Assembly: GCF_030816915.1 (NCBI RefSeq)
Contig: NZ_JAUSYN010000002.1
Location: 5,965,501-6,029,500 of the forward strand
Length of the DNA: 64,000 nt
Origin: Streptomyces sp. B3I8
Lineage (GTDB): Bacteria; Actinomycetota; Actinomycetes; Streptomycetales; Streptomycetaceae
Reading direction: 5' to 3'
The position numbers and the translations under genes are program-made. Under the pieces are notes generated by a model. That model ran no database searches. It saw only the letters and a program-made list of their open reading frames with translations, and was not told where the DNA came from. How positions within the stretch are numbered: position 1 is the stretch's first letter; the number at the start of each line of letters is the position of its first letter. This document shows positions 7,536 through 16,541 of this stretch, in pieces.

Positions 7536-8968
7536 CGACCGACCTCACCCGCCAGCCCGCACACGTCCAGCTCCAGGCGCTGGACCGCCGCGAGATCTCC
7601 AGCCGTGAGCTGCTCGACCTCCACCTCGCCCGGATCGACGCCAGCCACGTCAACGCCGTCATCACCCGTGACGACAGCGCGGCCCGAGCCGCCGCGCGAG
7701 CAGCAGACGAACGCCGCGCCCGCAACGAGAGCAGCGGGACCCTCGACGGCCTTCCCCTCACGATCAAGGACAGCTTCGAGACGGCCGGCCTACGCACCAC
7801 CAGCGGTGCGGAAGCCCTGGCAGATCACGTACCCGCACGCGACGCCGACGCGGTCGCCCGGCTCCGCCACCAAGGCGCCGTGATCATGGGTAAGACGAAC
7901 ACCCCGGCGTACTGCCAGGACCTGCACACCGACAACAGTCTGTTCGGCCCCACACTCAACCCGCACGACCCCAAGCGCACCGCTGGCGGCTCCTCCGGCG
8001 GCCCGGCCGCAGCAGTCGCCGCCCACCTGACCCCCGCCGACCTCGGCAGCGACCTCGCTGGTTCACTTCGGCTTCCGGCTCACTACTGCGGGGTTTATGG
8101 CCTGCGCCCCACGCAGGGACTCATCCCGGCTCGCGGTCACATCCCTCGCCCGCCAGGCTGGATCAGCAGCAGCGACATGGTCATCCCCGGCCCTCTTGCA
8201 CGCCACCCCCGCGACATCGCTCTGCTCCTCGACGCGCTGACGACGCCGTCACCTGTCGAGAACAACCCCTGGCTCGTTAATCTGCCCGCACCGCGCCGCG
8301 CAGTCGGCCAGCTCCGCGTGGTGGTGTGGGCCGAGGACACAAGCTGCCCCGTCGACCGCGAAGCTGCCGATGCTCTCACCACCGTCGAGCAGGCACTGGC
8401 CTCCGGCGGCACGAACGTCCGCCGCACCGGGGGACCGGTCGGCTTCGCCAGCTCTCTCCGACTCTTCGAGCAGCTCCTTCACGCGACCGCGACGGCCGCC
8501 AGCGACGACGAATCCGGTGCGGCCGAGCTCGCGGCGGCGCATGACCTGCAGGAGGATGACGCAAGCCTACGAGCCACCTTCCTCCGCCACCGAACGCAGA
8601 CACACCGCTCCTGGCTCCGCGCCAACGAGGAGCGCTTCCAGCTTCGGGAGACGTGGCACCGGTTCTTCGCCGACGCCCAGCACGACATTCTCGTCACGCC
8701 CGCCGCCCCCACCGCTGCGATCCCAGCTGGCACCCGCTCTCTCACGGTCGACGGCGTCGAGCGCAGCTTCTTCGACCAGACCGGCTGGGCCAACCTCACG
8801 AGCCACGTCGGTCTGCCCAGCCTGGTCGTACCCGTTGCGCGGAACGCGGAGGGGCTCCCGATCGGCGTACAGCTTGTGGGACCGATGTACTCGGACCGAA
8901 CCTTGCTTGCGATGGCCGAATACTTGGCGTCGGAGTTCGGAGAAGTGGCCGGAGCAGTCAGCCTCTGA
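7532..8968 (+). CDS. Amidase-signature family hydrolase
   Basis: 478 aa. The Ser-cisSer-Lys triad is visible: K79 in TIKDS, S154 in GGSSGG, and S178 in GSDLAGSLRLPA. The family hydrolyses amides; GatA and fatty-acid amide hydrolases are relatives. The usual GSDTGGS reads GSDLAGS here, with the nucleophile retained. Full length for the family and no signal peptide, so cytoplasmic. It is the last gene of the XRE/ImmA/membrane-protein operon, which suggests its substrate is linked to that unit. No gatB or gatC lies nearby, so a tRNA-amidating role is unlikely. Confidence 0.88.
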   Translation: MTTDLTRQPAHVQLQALDRREISSRELLDLHLARIDASHVNAVITRDDSAARAAARAADERRARNESSGTLDGLPLTIKDSFETAGLRTTSGAEALADHVPARDADAVARLRHQGAVIMGKTNTPAYCQDLHTDNSLFGPTLNPHDPKRTAGGSSGGPAAAVAAHLTPADLGSDLAGSLRLPAHYCGVYGLRPTQGLIPARGHIPRPPGWISSSDMVIPGPLARHPRDIALLLDALTTPSPVENNPWLVNLPAPRRAVGQLRVVVWAEDTSCPVDREAADALTTVEQALASGGTNVRRTGGPVGFASSLRLFEQLLHATATAASDDESGAAELAAAHDLQEDDASLRATFLRHRTQTHRSWLRANEERFQLRETWHRFFADAQHDILVTPAAPTAAIPAGTRSLTVDGVERSFFDQTGWANLTSHVGLPSLVVPVARNAEGLPIGVQLVGPMYSDRTLLAMAEYLASEFGEVAGAVSL

Positions 8969-9125
8969 CGCCGCTCGTCAAAGAGGGGACGGGCGCGGCT
9001 CGGCGGACCCGGTACTGGCGAGCTCGCCTGTGCAACTGTCGCCATCGCTCCATCTGCCACTCTCTGCAGCTGTGGAGTTTTGGGTAGCCTGACGCCAGCC
9101 AGCATGGATCGGCAGGGGGGTAGCC

Positions 9126-9965
9126 GTGGCGCAGAGGATGGACGGTACGGAGAAGAACCGGCGGAAGCCGCTGCCGGATGTCGCGCGGCAGCTATTCGTC
9201 TTCTCCGGGAACGAGTGCGCATGGGGTGACCCAAATTGCACAACACGGCTCGTCACCGCGGAAGACGGCTGGGTGGGGGAGATCGCCCACATCATTGGTG
9301 CGGAGCCGACCAGTGCAAGGCATGAAGAGTGGGACGGGAAGGATGTCGATGACCTCCGGCATTTTAGTAATCTGATATTGCTCTGCAAGGTGCATGCCCG
9401 GAACATCGATGACAAGAACTCGCGCGACGAGTTCACCGTGGAGTACCTGCGGGCCGTAAAGGAACGTCATGAGGCGCCATACCGATACGGCCTGGAACAA
9501 CTGGAAGCGGAGTTCAAGGATGCGGTGGCGGGGAACACCGTCATCCCGGCCACGACGATGCGGCGGTACTTCGCCTGGGAGGGCGAGGAATTGGAACCAG
9601 AGGAGGAGGCCCAGGTTCTTGCCCTAATCTGCCAGCTCGCGGACCGAGTGAGCACCCTGACCCGGCAATCTCGCCAGGTGCTCGCCCTGGTTGTCAAGGA
9701 GAACGAGCCAGATTGTCAGTTCATCGAACGACGTCTGACGGCCGACTCCACGACTCTCATCAGCATCTGCAAGGAATTGGCGGGAATCGAAGCCGCAGAG
9801 CTATACGTGGACGAATGGGGCGATGATCTGCCCCGAGTGCTCCTGCGGGGCGGCGCGGTCAGCGGTATCCCCGAAATGTGGGGTCAGCTGCGCGCGTTTA
9901 CCGAAGCCGAGGGAATCGACCTCAACGAAATTTTCGTCAACCTCGACTTCTCCTTGCTGGACTGA
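9126..9965 (+). CDS. HNH-type endonuclease
   Basis: 279 aa from a GTG preceded by a G-rich stretch. Near residues 30-105 the sequence C-A-W-G-D-P-N-C ... EIAHIIGAEP ... NLILLCKVHARNIDD has the order of an HNH nuclease: paired Cys, catalytic His in AHI, Asn of N-LxLLC, and terminal His. The long C-terminal half is helical and acidic and not recognised. HNH proteins with an appended domain are frequent in islands as defence or homing nucleases. It stands alone with no methylase beside it. Confidence 0.75.
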   Translation: MAQRMDGTEKNRRKPLPDVARQLFVFSGNECAWGDPNCTTRLVTAEDGWVGEIAHIIGAEPTSARHEEWDGKDVDDLRHFSNLILLCKVHARNIDDKNSRDEFTVEYLRAVKERHEAPYRYGLEQLEAEFKDAVAGNTVIPATTMRRYFAWEGEELEPEEEAQVLALICQLADRVSTLTRQSRQVLALVVKENEPDCQFIERRLTADSTTLISICKELAGIEAAELYVDEWGDDLPRVLLRGGAVSGIPEMWGQLRAFTEAEGIDLNEIFVNLDFSLLD

Positions 9966-10206
9966 CTCCACTGGATCGCGAGATCGTGGAGCCGACTTCA
10001 AGGACGACCACACGCCCGATCTGGAGACGCCGCAGCGGGGCCGCCAGCGCATCCCCGGTGCCACCGCTCGTAGAGCCATCACCCTACCGCAGCGGCTTCC
10101 GTCGACCCGGCCAAGCCGATCTGCGGCCCCGACGGAGGAGCCATCATGCTGGTCGAGCAATTCGGAGAGTTTAGATACCCGATCACCTATTAATCTCTCG
10201 GTGGCA

Positions 10207-10725
10207 TCAGGAGTCGGTGGATTCGACCGACGGCTGTTTCAGTAGCCCGTCCCGCAGCTTCTTCGCAGCAGGTTTCACCTTGTTGTTCCAGAAGGGCTTG
10301 ACATGAGGGGAGATGAGAAGAGCTCCTACTATGGCTCCGCCGATTGCCAATTCTTTCCAACTTGGCTGAGGGGCGCCGTCATCGCTACTGCCGTCGTAGT
10401 CTGCAAAAGGCTCGTACCCGAGAGCTTCCTCTTCTTCAGTGGGAGAGTCTCCTGTGTCGAAGCCTCCGGGGTTAGCTTCCATGTCAGCCTTAAGCGCCGC
10501 TGCCGTCTCGTCGCTCCAAGTGCGAGTTTCCCAGCTTCTGTTGTATTGCGCGTAACCGCCTGTTCCGCGCGAGTGGTACTGCTCTTCCGCGTACTGCTTC
10601 CCCTTCTCGGTGAGTCCATAAGTGCCGGGGTTCCCGTACAAGTAGCCGTAGTTCTTGAGAAGCTCATTCATTTCGCGAGCCGTTCGGCCAAACTCCCAGC
10701 CCAACACCCGTGCTGATTTCCCCAT
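10207..10725 (-). CDS. Hypothetical protein with N-terminal wHTH-like part and one membrane helix
   Basis: 172 aa starting MGKSARVLGWEFGRTAREMN. Residues ~1-50 (MNELLKNYGYLYGNPGTYGLTEKGKQYAEE) resemble the helix-turn-helix tail of phage antirepressor/KilA-C-type proteins. An acidic Gly/Asp/Glu-rich middle follows. Near residue 130, WKELAIGGAIVGALLISPHVKPFW is a single hydrophobic segment. I do not recognise the family. The gene is transcribed towards the HNH gene. The combination of a DNA-binding-like N-terminus and a membrane segment is odd and hints at a phage or defence origin. Confidence 0.55.
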   Translation of the reverse strand: MGKSARVLGWEFGRTAREMNELLKNYGYLYGNPGTYGLTEKGKQYAEEQYHSRGTGGYAQYNRSWETRTWSDETAAALKADMEANPGGFDTGDSPTEEEEALGYEPFADYDGSSDDGAPQPSWKELAIGGAIVGALLISPHVKPFWNNKVKPAAKKLRDGLLKQPSVESTDS

Positions 10726-11060
10726 GGATCAGCGCCCCCTCTTCCAGTTCGCAGCAGCCTGCGCGAGGATCGCATCGTACCGGCGTGGCACGTAACGGCG
10801 TAAGCCTGACAATCGATGCTCGAGCAAGGTCAGCGGGCTCGGCCGAAGTGGGTCCAGGCCGCGCGGCGATCATCGAGTAAGAGGTGAGTCTTCCAGGATG
10901 GGAGCTCTGGCCCCCTACGGCCAACGCACGCTCTACTGTGTCCTGATCGCCGCGCTCGGTATCGACGCCACCATGGACCACGACGCAACAGATCTGATCG
11001 GCTCGAGCAGGCTGACACCTACATTGAGTATGTCCGAGCCGTGGTCGCCTGCCCGCTGCA
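10726..11060. other. Intergenic region, nothing identified
   Basis: 335 bp between the orphan gene and the end of the large minus-strand operon. Short open frames here lack convincing starts and codon bias. No strong hairpin terminator was found by eye. Confidence 0.4.
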
Positions 11061-13373
11061 TCAGTGTCGACACCCGCCGCGAGCAGGTCCTGCGGCCCCG
11101 TTGGGAACGCGTCCGGGCCACTGGAAGACGAGCCTCGCGGAGGGCTTGTCGAGCACGTCGCCGGTAGGCAGTTGCTCGTTCGGGGTGCCGGCCGGGTGGA
11201 CGGTCATCGGCGGGTAGCCGCTCTCGCGCACTTGCTGGTCCCATGTGCGCACGCAGTCGGCGAAGCGCTCCGCCAGCTCGTCGGCGGCCGGCCCGTAGCC
11301 GTGGATGAAGAACTCCGTGAGCCGGTCGGCCGGATCCGGGGCGTCCTTGACCTTACGGTAGGTCAGGTAGGCGAGGGAGCCGTCCGACAGCATCGCCGCC
11401 GCGTCCTGCTGCGCGACCAGCGCGGAACCCTTTGAGGTGGCCAGGCGGCAGAACCCCGGCAGCGTGGTCGCTGCGTAGACCTGCAGGGTCTCGAAATTGA
11501 AGATGCCGCGGACGACGAGGCCCGTGGTGAGTTCGTGCCGCGGTCCGCGCAGCGCCGCCTCGATCCCGGAGGTACCGTCGGGCTCACCGTCTTCCCACCG
11601 CACGGTGACCTCGCCGCCGGCCAGTGGGACGGCGGGTGCGGTACGGGCGGCGGCGCCGCGGTCCCGCACGAACCCGCAGTACGTCCAGTGTTCGCAGTGC
11701 AGCACGTCGCCGCGCCGGACGAGGGTGAGGGAGCGGGTGTAGCCGCCCATCTCCAGCGGAACGACCAAGCGCGCCCCCTCGGCGAGTTGCTCCCGCCAGG
11801 CCGGGGCGATGTCGGACGCGTTGTGCGTGATCATGATCCCGTCGAATCCCTTGGCGGGGACGTGGCCGGGGGTGCCGAGACCACCGTCGCCGAGGACGGC
11901 GGTGACCCGGCCGCTGCCGGCTTCCGCGCACAGCCGCTGAGTGCGGTGCACTACGTACGCGTCGACGTCCACGGTCACCACGCGTCCGCGCTCTCCCAGG
12001 ACGTGGGCCAGGAGCTCCGCGTTGTATCCGCCGGAGCCGACCTCCAGCACGGTCATTCCCGGCTCAGGCCGGAGTTGCTCGATCATGTCGGCCTGCAGCC
12101 AGGCTGCGGAGACGGAGCTGAGCGCGGTCTGGGGCGACTCCCGGACCGTCACCACGGCAAGGTCGTCGTGGTAGGCCGTCTCCAGCGGAGCTTCGGGAAC
12201 GAACCGGTGCCGGGGGACCTCCCGCAGTGCGGCTTGGACGCGGGGGGAGGGCGCCCAGCCCTTCTCGATGACGGTGTCCGCCATCCGCTCACGCAGCCGC
12301 GCGGCCTCGGCCGGCTCCCCGGGCACCGGCGGGACGGCGGCAGAGCACGCGTAGGAGTGCATGGGCGGCAGCCCAGGCAGCACGCCGGGCCACACTGCGG
12401 TGAGCGCCTGCGTGGTGGGCGCGAAGATCTTCCCCAGGGTGGCCAGGGCATGGAGGTCGTGCCACTCCCACCGTACTAAGCGGTGCGGCTCGGCCAGGCC
12501 GAGTTCACCGCTCCAGGTGGTGACGCGGACCACGGCGGTGATGCGGCGCACGTCGAGGCGGTCGTCGTGGAGCACGGTGATGACGTGAGCGTCTTCCAGG
12601 CGCGCCGTCAGCCCGGTCTCCTCCGCCAACTCCCGGACAGCGGCAGCCGGTGCGGCCTCCCCTGTCTCGATCCGGCCCGCCGGCAGTTCCCACATGCCCC
12701 GGGTCGAGCGGCCCAGCAGGACACGTCCGGACGCGTCGGTGACCACCACTGCGGCACCGAAAACGGCCTGCGGCTCGGGCCGCCGTTTCTCCTCCGCGCT
12801 GAACGAACTGGCCGGCCCGCGCAGGACCAGCACCGCCAGGCCCTGCGCGTCGAACCGCTCAACCTGCTCGAAGCCGTCGGTGAGCGCAGCCAGTTCACTC
12901 TCGTCCAGCGCGATGTGGCGTCGCTCCTCCGGGGTGTGCTCCACGACCGGCGTGATGATGACCAGCACCCCGCCCTCGCGCAGACGCGCGGCCAGACGGC
13001 GCAGGACACGGGCACGATCGCGGACGAACGCGATGGACAGCCGCAGCACGACCAGGTCGTAGCCGCCCTCCGCGAGGTCTGCCAGGTCGTCGTGCTCCAC
13101 GTCCACGCACAGCCAGCGCACCGCCTCCGCCTCGGCGTGCTCCGCGCGGGCTCGCTTCAGCGCGCCCTCAGCGAAATCGGCTCCGTCGACGGTGTACCCG
13201 AGGGAGGCGAGGTAGCTAGCCAGCTCGCCCGTGCCGCAGCCGACGTCGAGCGCGCGGCCGTCCATGGGTGCCGGCGCGTGCTCGACGAGCAGGCGCTTCT
13301 CCTCGTCCCCGAGCCGCCGGAAGCCTCGCCCCTCGGTGTAATGCTCGGACCAGTCAGTCCGGGTGTATCCCAC
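11061..13373 (-). CDS. Fusion: SAM methyltransferase - NUDIX - PIMT-like (FxLD-type) methyltransferase
   Basis: 770 aa from a GTG with GAGGAG upstream. Residues ~1-190 are a class I SAM methyltransferase (ALDVGCGTGELASYLASLGY). Residues ~195-350 are a NUDIX domain with an intact box, GRIETGEAAPAAAVRELAEETGL (~233-256). Residues ~360-770 resemble protein-L-isoaspartate O-methyltransferases of the type annotated as methyltransferase, FxLD system: RFVPEAPLETAYHDD, then VLEVGSGGYNAELLAHVLG near 440, and a long C-terminal extension. PIMT homologues in RiPP clusters methylate Asp side chains to drive succinimide or isoAsp formation. This is the last gene of the operon led by the 40-aa peptide gene. 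The three-domain fusion is unusual. The PIMT substrate could be the Asp of nearby RPD peptides, which is inference. Confidence 0.8.
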   Translation of the reverse strand: MGYTRTDWSEHYTEGRGFRRLGDEEKRLLVEHAPAPMDGRALDVGCGTGELASYLASLGYTVDGADFAEGALKRARAEHAEAEAVRWLCVDVEHDDLADLAEGGYDLVVLRLSIAFVRDRARVLRRLAARLREGGVLVIITPVVEHTPEERRHIALDESELAALTDGFEQVERFDAQGLAVLVLRGPASSFSAEEKRRPEPQAVFGAAVVVTDASGRVLLGRSTRGMWELPAGRIETGEAAPAAAVRELAEETGLTARLEDAHVITVLHDDRLDVRRITAVVRVTTWSGELGLAEPHRLVRWEWHDLHALATLGKIFAPTTQALTAVWPGVLPGLPPMHSYACSAAVPPVPGEPAEAARLRERMADTVIEKGWAPSPRVQAALREVPRHRFVPEAPLETAYHDDLAVVTVRESPQTALSSVSAAWLQADMIEQLRPEPGMTVLEVGSGGYNAELLAHVLGERGRVVTVDVDAYVVHRTQRLCAEAGSGRVTAVLGDGGLGTPGHVPAKGFDGIMITHNASDIAPAWREQLAEGARLVVPLEMGGYTRSLTLVRRGDVLHCEHWTYCGFVRDRGAAARTAPAVPLAGGEVTVRWEDGEPDGTSGIEAALRGPRHELTTGLVVRGIFNFETLQVYAATTLPGFCRLATSKGSALVAQQDAAAMLSDGSLAYLTYRKVKDAPDPADRLTEFFIHGYGPAADELAERFADCVRTWDQQVRESGYPPMTVHPAGTPNEQLPTGDVLDKPSARLVFQWPGRVPNGAAGPARGGCRH

Positions 13374-13415
13374 GGATCGCTCCTCGTTCGTGAATGGCGG
13401 GGTGGTGGTGCGGTG

Positions 13416-14072
13416 TCAGGGCAGTTCGATGAGGCCGTAGAAGGCGGTCGGCTGCTTGGTCTGCAGCGCCCAGTACCGGTCTCCGACCGACCAGTGCCAC
13501 CACTCCGTGCCGTAGTTGATCAAGCCTGCGGAGGACAGCGCGCGGCCCAGCGCGGCCCGGTTTGTGCGGGCCCGGTCGCTGAGGCCGGGTGCGTCGGTGT
13601 AGCAGGCGCCGTCGGACTCCTCCGGGGAGGCGTTGACGCGCGTGCCCATGTCCAGCTCGCGGCCCTGGTGGTCGGTCAGCGTCACGTCCACGGCCGCGCC
13701 GGCGGAGTGCGGCGCGATCTCCGGAGGCGAAACGAAGCGGCTGGCGGCCTGACGAAGCTCTGCTGGCGGCCACCCGGGGTTGGCGCGGGAGAGCTCCTTC
13801 GAGTACTCCTCGAAGTACTGCCGCTGCAGCGCCGGGGGCCGGTACCCGTCGATGAACAGCAACCGCAGCCCGTTGGGCAGCAGTGACTGGGCGTGCAGCA
13901 GCCGACTGAGGACTCCGTGCCGGACGTAGGCCCAGGCCCCGGTGGCGTCGCGTTTGCGGTCATCGACCGGCAGGCCGTTTGCGCGGACGTCGACCAAAGC
14001 CTCGCCAAGGTCCTGCACGGGGATCGCCGCGACCCTCGAATCGGACATCAACACAATGCCGTCGCTGTTCAT
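13416..14072 (-). CDS. VanX-like D-Ala-D-Ala dipeptidase (M15 family)
   Basis: 218 aa, ATG in a 4-nt overlap with the preceding GNAT-NUDIX stop. The zinc-peptidase motifs are present: APHSAGAAVDVTL supplies the SxHxxGxAxD-type pattern (His and Asp ligands, with Ala at the Ser position) and TEWWHWS supplies catalytic Glu and third His. GYRPPALQ carries the conserved Arg. VanX and DdpX hydrolyse D-Ala-D-Ala dipeptide. No vanHA genes are nearby, so it may act on a dipeptide intermediate or leader fragment rather than in glycopeptide resistance. Located inside a tightly overlapping biosynthetic-type operon. Confidence 0.85.
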   Translation of the reverse strand: MNSDGIVLMSDSRVAAIPVQDLGEALVDVRANGLPVDDRKRDATGAWAYVRHGVLSRLLHAQSLLPNGLRLLFIDGYRPPALQRQYFEEYSKELSRANPGWPPAELRQAASRFVSPPEIAPHSAGAAVDVTLTDHQGRELDMGTRVNASPEESDGACYTDAPGLSDRARTNRAALGRALSSAGLINYGTEWWHWSVGDRYWALQTKQPTAFYGLIELP

Positions 14073-15100
14073 GCGTTCCCCCAGCTGTCGACGTATGCGG
14101 CCACGCCAGTACGGCGGGCCTCCTCCACCGCGCGGAGTCGCGCGAAGTCGCCTTTCGGCATCAGCGGCTGCCAAAGCTGAAGGGGCAGGACACGGGCCTC
14201 GTCGTGCTCGCGCGCGTCGAGCGTGATGGCGCGGATCTGTTCGGCGGTGAGACGCCCGCCGTCGAAGACGAGCTGAAGGGTGCTGTAGGGGCGCTGTGCC
14301 CGGGGCTGCCCGTACACGGTGGCCAGCAGCCGGGGCGGACCCTTGACGCTCATGCCGGTCTCCTCCCGGCACTCGCGCACGGCCGCGTCCCAGGGCCGCT
14401 CGCCCAGATCCATCGCGCCGCCGATCATGTGCCAGGGATGGGAGGGGGAGTAGACGGAGTGCAGTTGCAGGGGCCGGTCTTCCTCGTCGGTGATGTACAG
14501 GCACACGAACGCGACCGCCTTGGGCAGTGATTGGGCGTACTGCTCCGGCGGCACCCACGTCTCCTCCGGCTGCGCGTCGTGCGCCGCGACGGCGCATTCG
14601 CTGTGCCGGGTCATCCGCATCAGTGCCGGGCTGCCGCTGAAGCCGAGCTCACGGTACAGCGGCGCAGCCTCCGCGCTGGTGTGCAGCTCGAATAGGGTGA
14701 TGTGTTCGTCGGCCAGGTGGTCAACGAGCGTGCCGACAACGGCCCGCGCGTAGCCGCGGCGACGGTACTCGGGATGGGTGGCGACCATCTGCACGCGAGC
14801 GGCCAGCCCGTGCGGGTAGGACGGCGCCGCAAGAACCGGGTGGATCAGCCCGAGAGCACAGGCGACCGGCCCACCGGTGGGGGAGTCGATGACGAACGCG
14901 CGCGCGTCGCCGTCCGGCATCAGACGGACGGCCAGCTCGTCCGCGCACCGCCGGATCCACTGAGCGCTCAGTGGCGTCGACAGGATGTACGCGGAACGCA
15001 GCTGGATGATGGCGGCGCCGTCCTGTGGCACAGCCGCGCGCACCAGGAATTTCTCAGCGGCGCGCCGTTCGCCATGCGGGGAGGTGGGATCAGCGTGCAC
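14069..15100 (-). CDS. GNAT acetyltransferase - NUDIX hydrolase fusion
   Basis: 343 aa from GTG (complement of 15098-15100) with AAGGAG 7 nt upstream. Residues ~15-165 are a GNAT domain (QMVATHPEYRRRGYARAVVGTLVDHL is the acetyl-CoA loop; LYRELGF is motif B). Residues ~195-330 are a NUDIX domain with GGAMDLGERPWDAAVRECREETGM. GNAT enzymes N-acetylate amines; NUDIX enzymes cleave nucleoside diphosphate-X compounds. The fusion suggests two steps on one small molecule or a self-protection unit. It overlaps the upstream NUDIX-kinase gene by 11 nt and the downstream VanX-like gene by 4 nt. Confidence 0.82.
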   Translation of the reverse strand: MHADPTSPHGERRAAEKFLVRAAVPQDGAAIIQLRSAYILSTPLSAQWIRRCADELAVRLMPDGDARAFVIDSPTGGPVACALGLIHPVLAAPSYPHGLAARVQMVATHPEYRRRGYARAVVGTLVDHLADEHITLFELHTSAEAAPLYRELGFSGSPALMRMTRHSECAVAAHDAQPEETWVPPEQYAQSLPKAVAFVCLYITDEEDRPLQLHSVYSPSHPWHMIGGAMDLGERPWDAAVRECREETGMSVKGPPRLLATVYGQPRAQRPYSTLQLVFDGGRLTAEQIRAITLDAREHDEARVLPLQLWQPLMPKGDFARLRAVEEARRTGVAAYVDSWGNA

Positions 15101-16541
15101 CGGGTTGCTCCTTCGACGAGAGGGTCGCGTCGTGCTTGGCCCGCAGCCGGGCCAGCGTGCGGTGGCCGCGTTCGACCAGCTCGGGATCACCGTGGGCGGC
15201 CCCGTACGCGATCCCGCTCACGGAATCGAGAGCTGCGTCGATGACCAGCCGGGCCTCCTCGGCGGCGGTCAGGGACCTGCCGTACCCGGCCAGAAACGCC
15301 TCGAAGAGGTCGGGGCGGCCGACCCAGGCGTCGGACAGGCGGACCAGATCCCGTACGGCCGGTCCCGGCTCACTGCGCTCGAGATCGATCACCGCCACGA
15401 AGACGTCGGGATCGTCCGCCTCATCTGCGGCGTCGGGGGTGTAGAGGATGTTGCGCAGCTGGAAGTCCCCGTGGGTTTCCACCCATTCCAGCGGCTGCAG
15501 ATCCTCGGCCCGCCGGACGAGCTTGCGGACGAACTCCTCATCGCCCGGGTTCAGATGGGGCCGCGCTCCGGCCAGGTGCCGGTCGGCCTTGGCAACGGCC
15601 GGGCCACTGCCGGCAGGCGCGGGCCGTGCGGGAGAGGACTGGTGGATGCGCCGGGCCAGCGCGCCGATCCGGTGGAAGACCGCCCTCTGCCGATCCGGGG
15701 CAAGGACGGCGCCGTGCAGCGGACGGCCCGGCACCGCGGTGAGTACCACCGCCAGCAGCTTCTCGTCGGCGGCAACCAGTCGAGGTGCGGCCGCGCCCAG
15801 TGCTGGTGCCCACGTTCGCAGTCCCCGTACTTCCCTGCCGTGGAACTTGTCGTTCTGGTGGACCTTCACGTACCAGGTGCCGCCCTGGATGCCTTGGGCC
15901 CGCCAGACACGGCTGTTCTCGCGCGCCCACGACGCATCCGTCCACTCGGTGATCCGACCGACCGCCCGCTCGGCGAACTCCACGACCGCAGCGTCGGGAC
16001 AGCTGGCGAACGCCCGGCCGGTGACGTCCGGCACGATCCGCAGACGGTCGGTGCCAGAGTCGAAGGCGATGGCGTCCCCGGGCAGTTGGAAGTGGACAGC
16101 GAGACGTGCACCGGCGGAGTAGGCGTCTAGGCCAGCCCGGCAGTACGCCACCATCCCGGTAGGAAGGGCGTCCAGGGGCGTCCAGTCCATGGCGTCACAG
16201 ACGTCCGGCTCCGCGATCCGGGCCGTGCCCTGCCACCGCCGGACCTCGAAGAAGTATCCGGTGCGGGAGGCCCCTCCGGGGCTGCGGTGGTGCACGGTCA
16301 CGGCGGCCCGCACGTCGGCCGGATCGATGACGACACCGGTCTCCTCCCGCGCCTCGCGCACCAGGGCGGCGACGACGTCCTCGTGCGGACCGTCCAGATG
16401 CCCCGAGGGCAGGTGCCACAGGCCGGCGGCGTACACCTGGCCGGCCCGCCGCGACAACAGAACCTCCGGACCTGCCGCGCTCTCCCGCCGCAAGATCAGA
16501 TGGACGTCCACCGGCTCGGTGTGCCGCTGCCCGCCGCTCAC
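15090..16541 (-). CDS. NUDIX hydrolase - aminoglycoside-phosphotransferase-like kinase fusion
   Basis: 483 aa from a GTG in a GTGA overlap. The N-terminal ~160 residues are a NUDIX domain (box GHLDGPHEDVVAALVREAREETGV, ~47-70). The C-terminal ~290 residues are an APH/choline-kinase fold: ETHGDFQLRNIL near 354 is the Brenner catalytic loop, and VAVIDLERSEPGPAVRDLVRLSD is the metal-binding DxD/E region. Such kinases phosphorylate hydroxyls of antibiotics or metabolites. With the GNAT and VanX-like neighbours this could be resistance, or a phosphorylation step whose product is later opened by NUDIX chemistry. Substrate unknown. Confidence 0.82.
   Translation of the reverse strand: MSGGQRHTEPVDVHLILRRESAAGPEVLLSRRAGQVYAAGLWHLPSGHLDGPHEDVVAALVREAREETGVVIDPADVRAAVTVHHRSPGGASRTGYFFEVRRWQGTARIAEPDVCDAMDWTPLDALPTGMVAYCRAGLDAYSAGARLAVHFQLPGDAIAFDSGTDRLRIVPDVTGRAFASCPDAAVVEFAERAVGRITEWTDASWARENSRVWRAQGIQGGTWYVKVHQNDKFHGREVRGLRTWAPALGAAAPRLVAADEKLLAVVLTAVPGRPLHGAVLAPDRQRAVFHRIGALARRIHQSSPARPAPAGSGPAVAKADRHLAGARPHLNPGDEEFVRKLVRRAEDLQPLEWVETHGDFQLRNILYTPDAADEADDPDVFVAVIDLERSEPGPAVRDLVRLSDAWVGRPDLFEAFLAGYGRSLTAAEEARLVIDAALDSVSGIAYGAAHGDPELVERGHRTLARLRAKHDATLSSKEQPGAR

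Noticed and set aside
13416..14072. VanX-like gene as part of a vancomycin-resistance operon
   Set aside because: No vanH, vanA, vanR or vanS homologues nearby; it is embedded in an unrelated operon.
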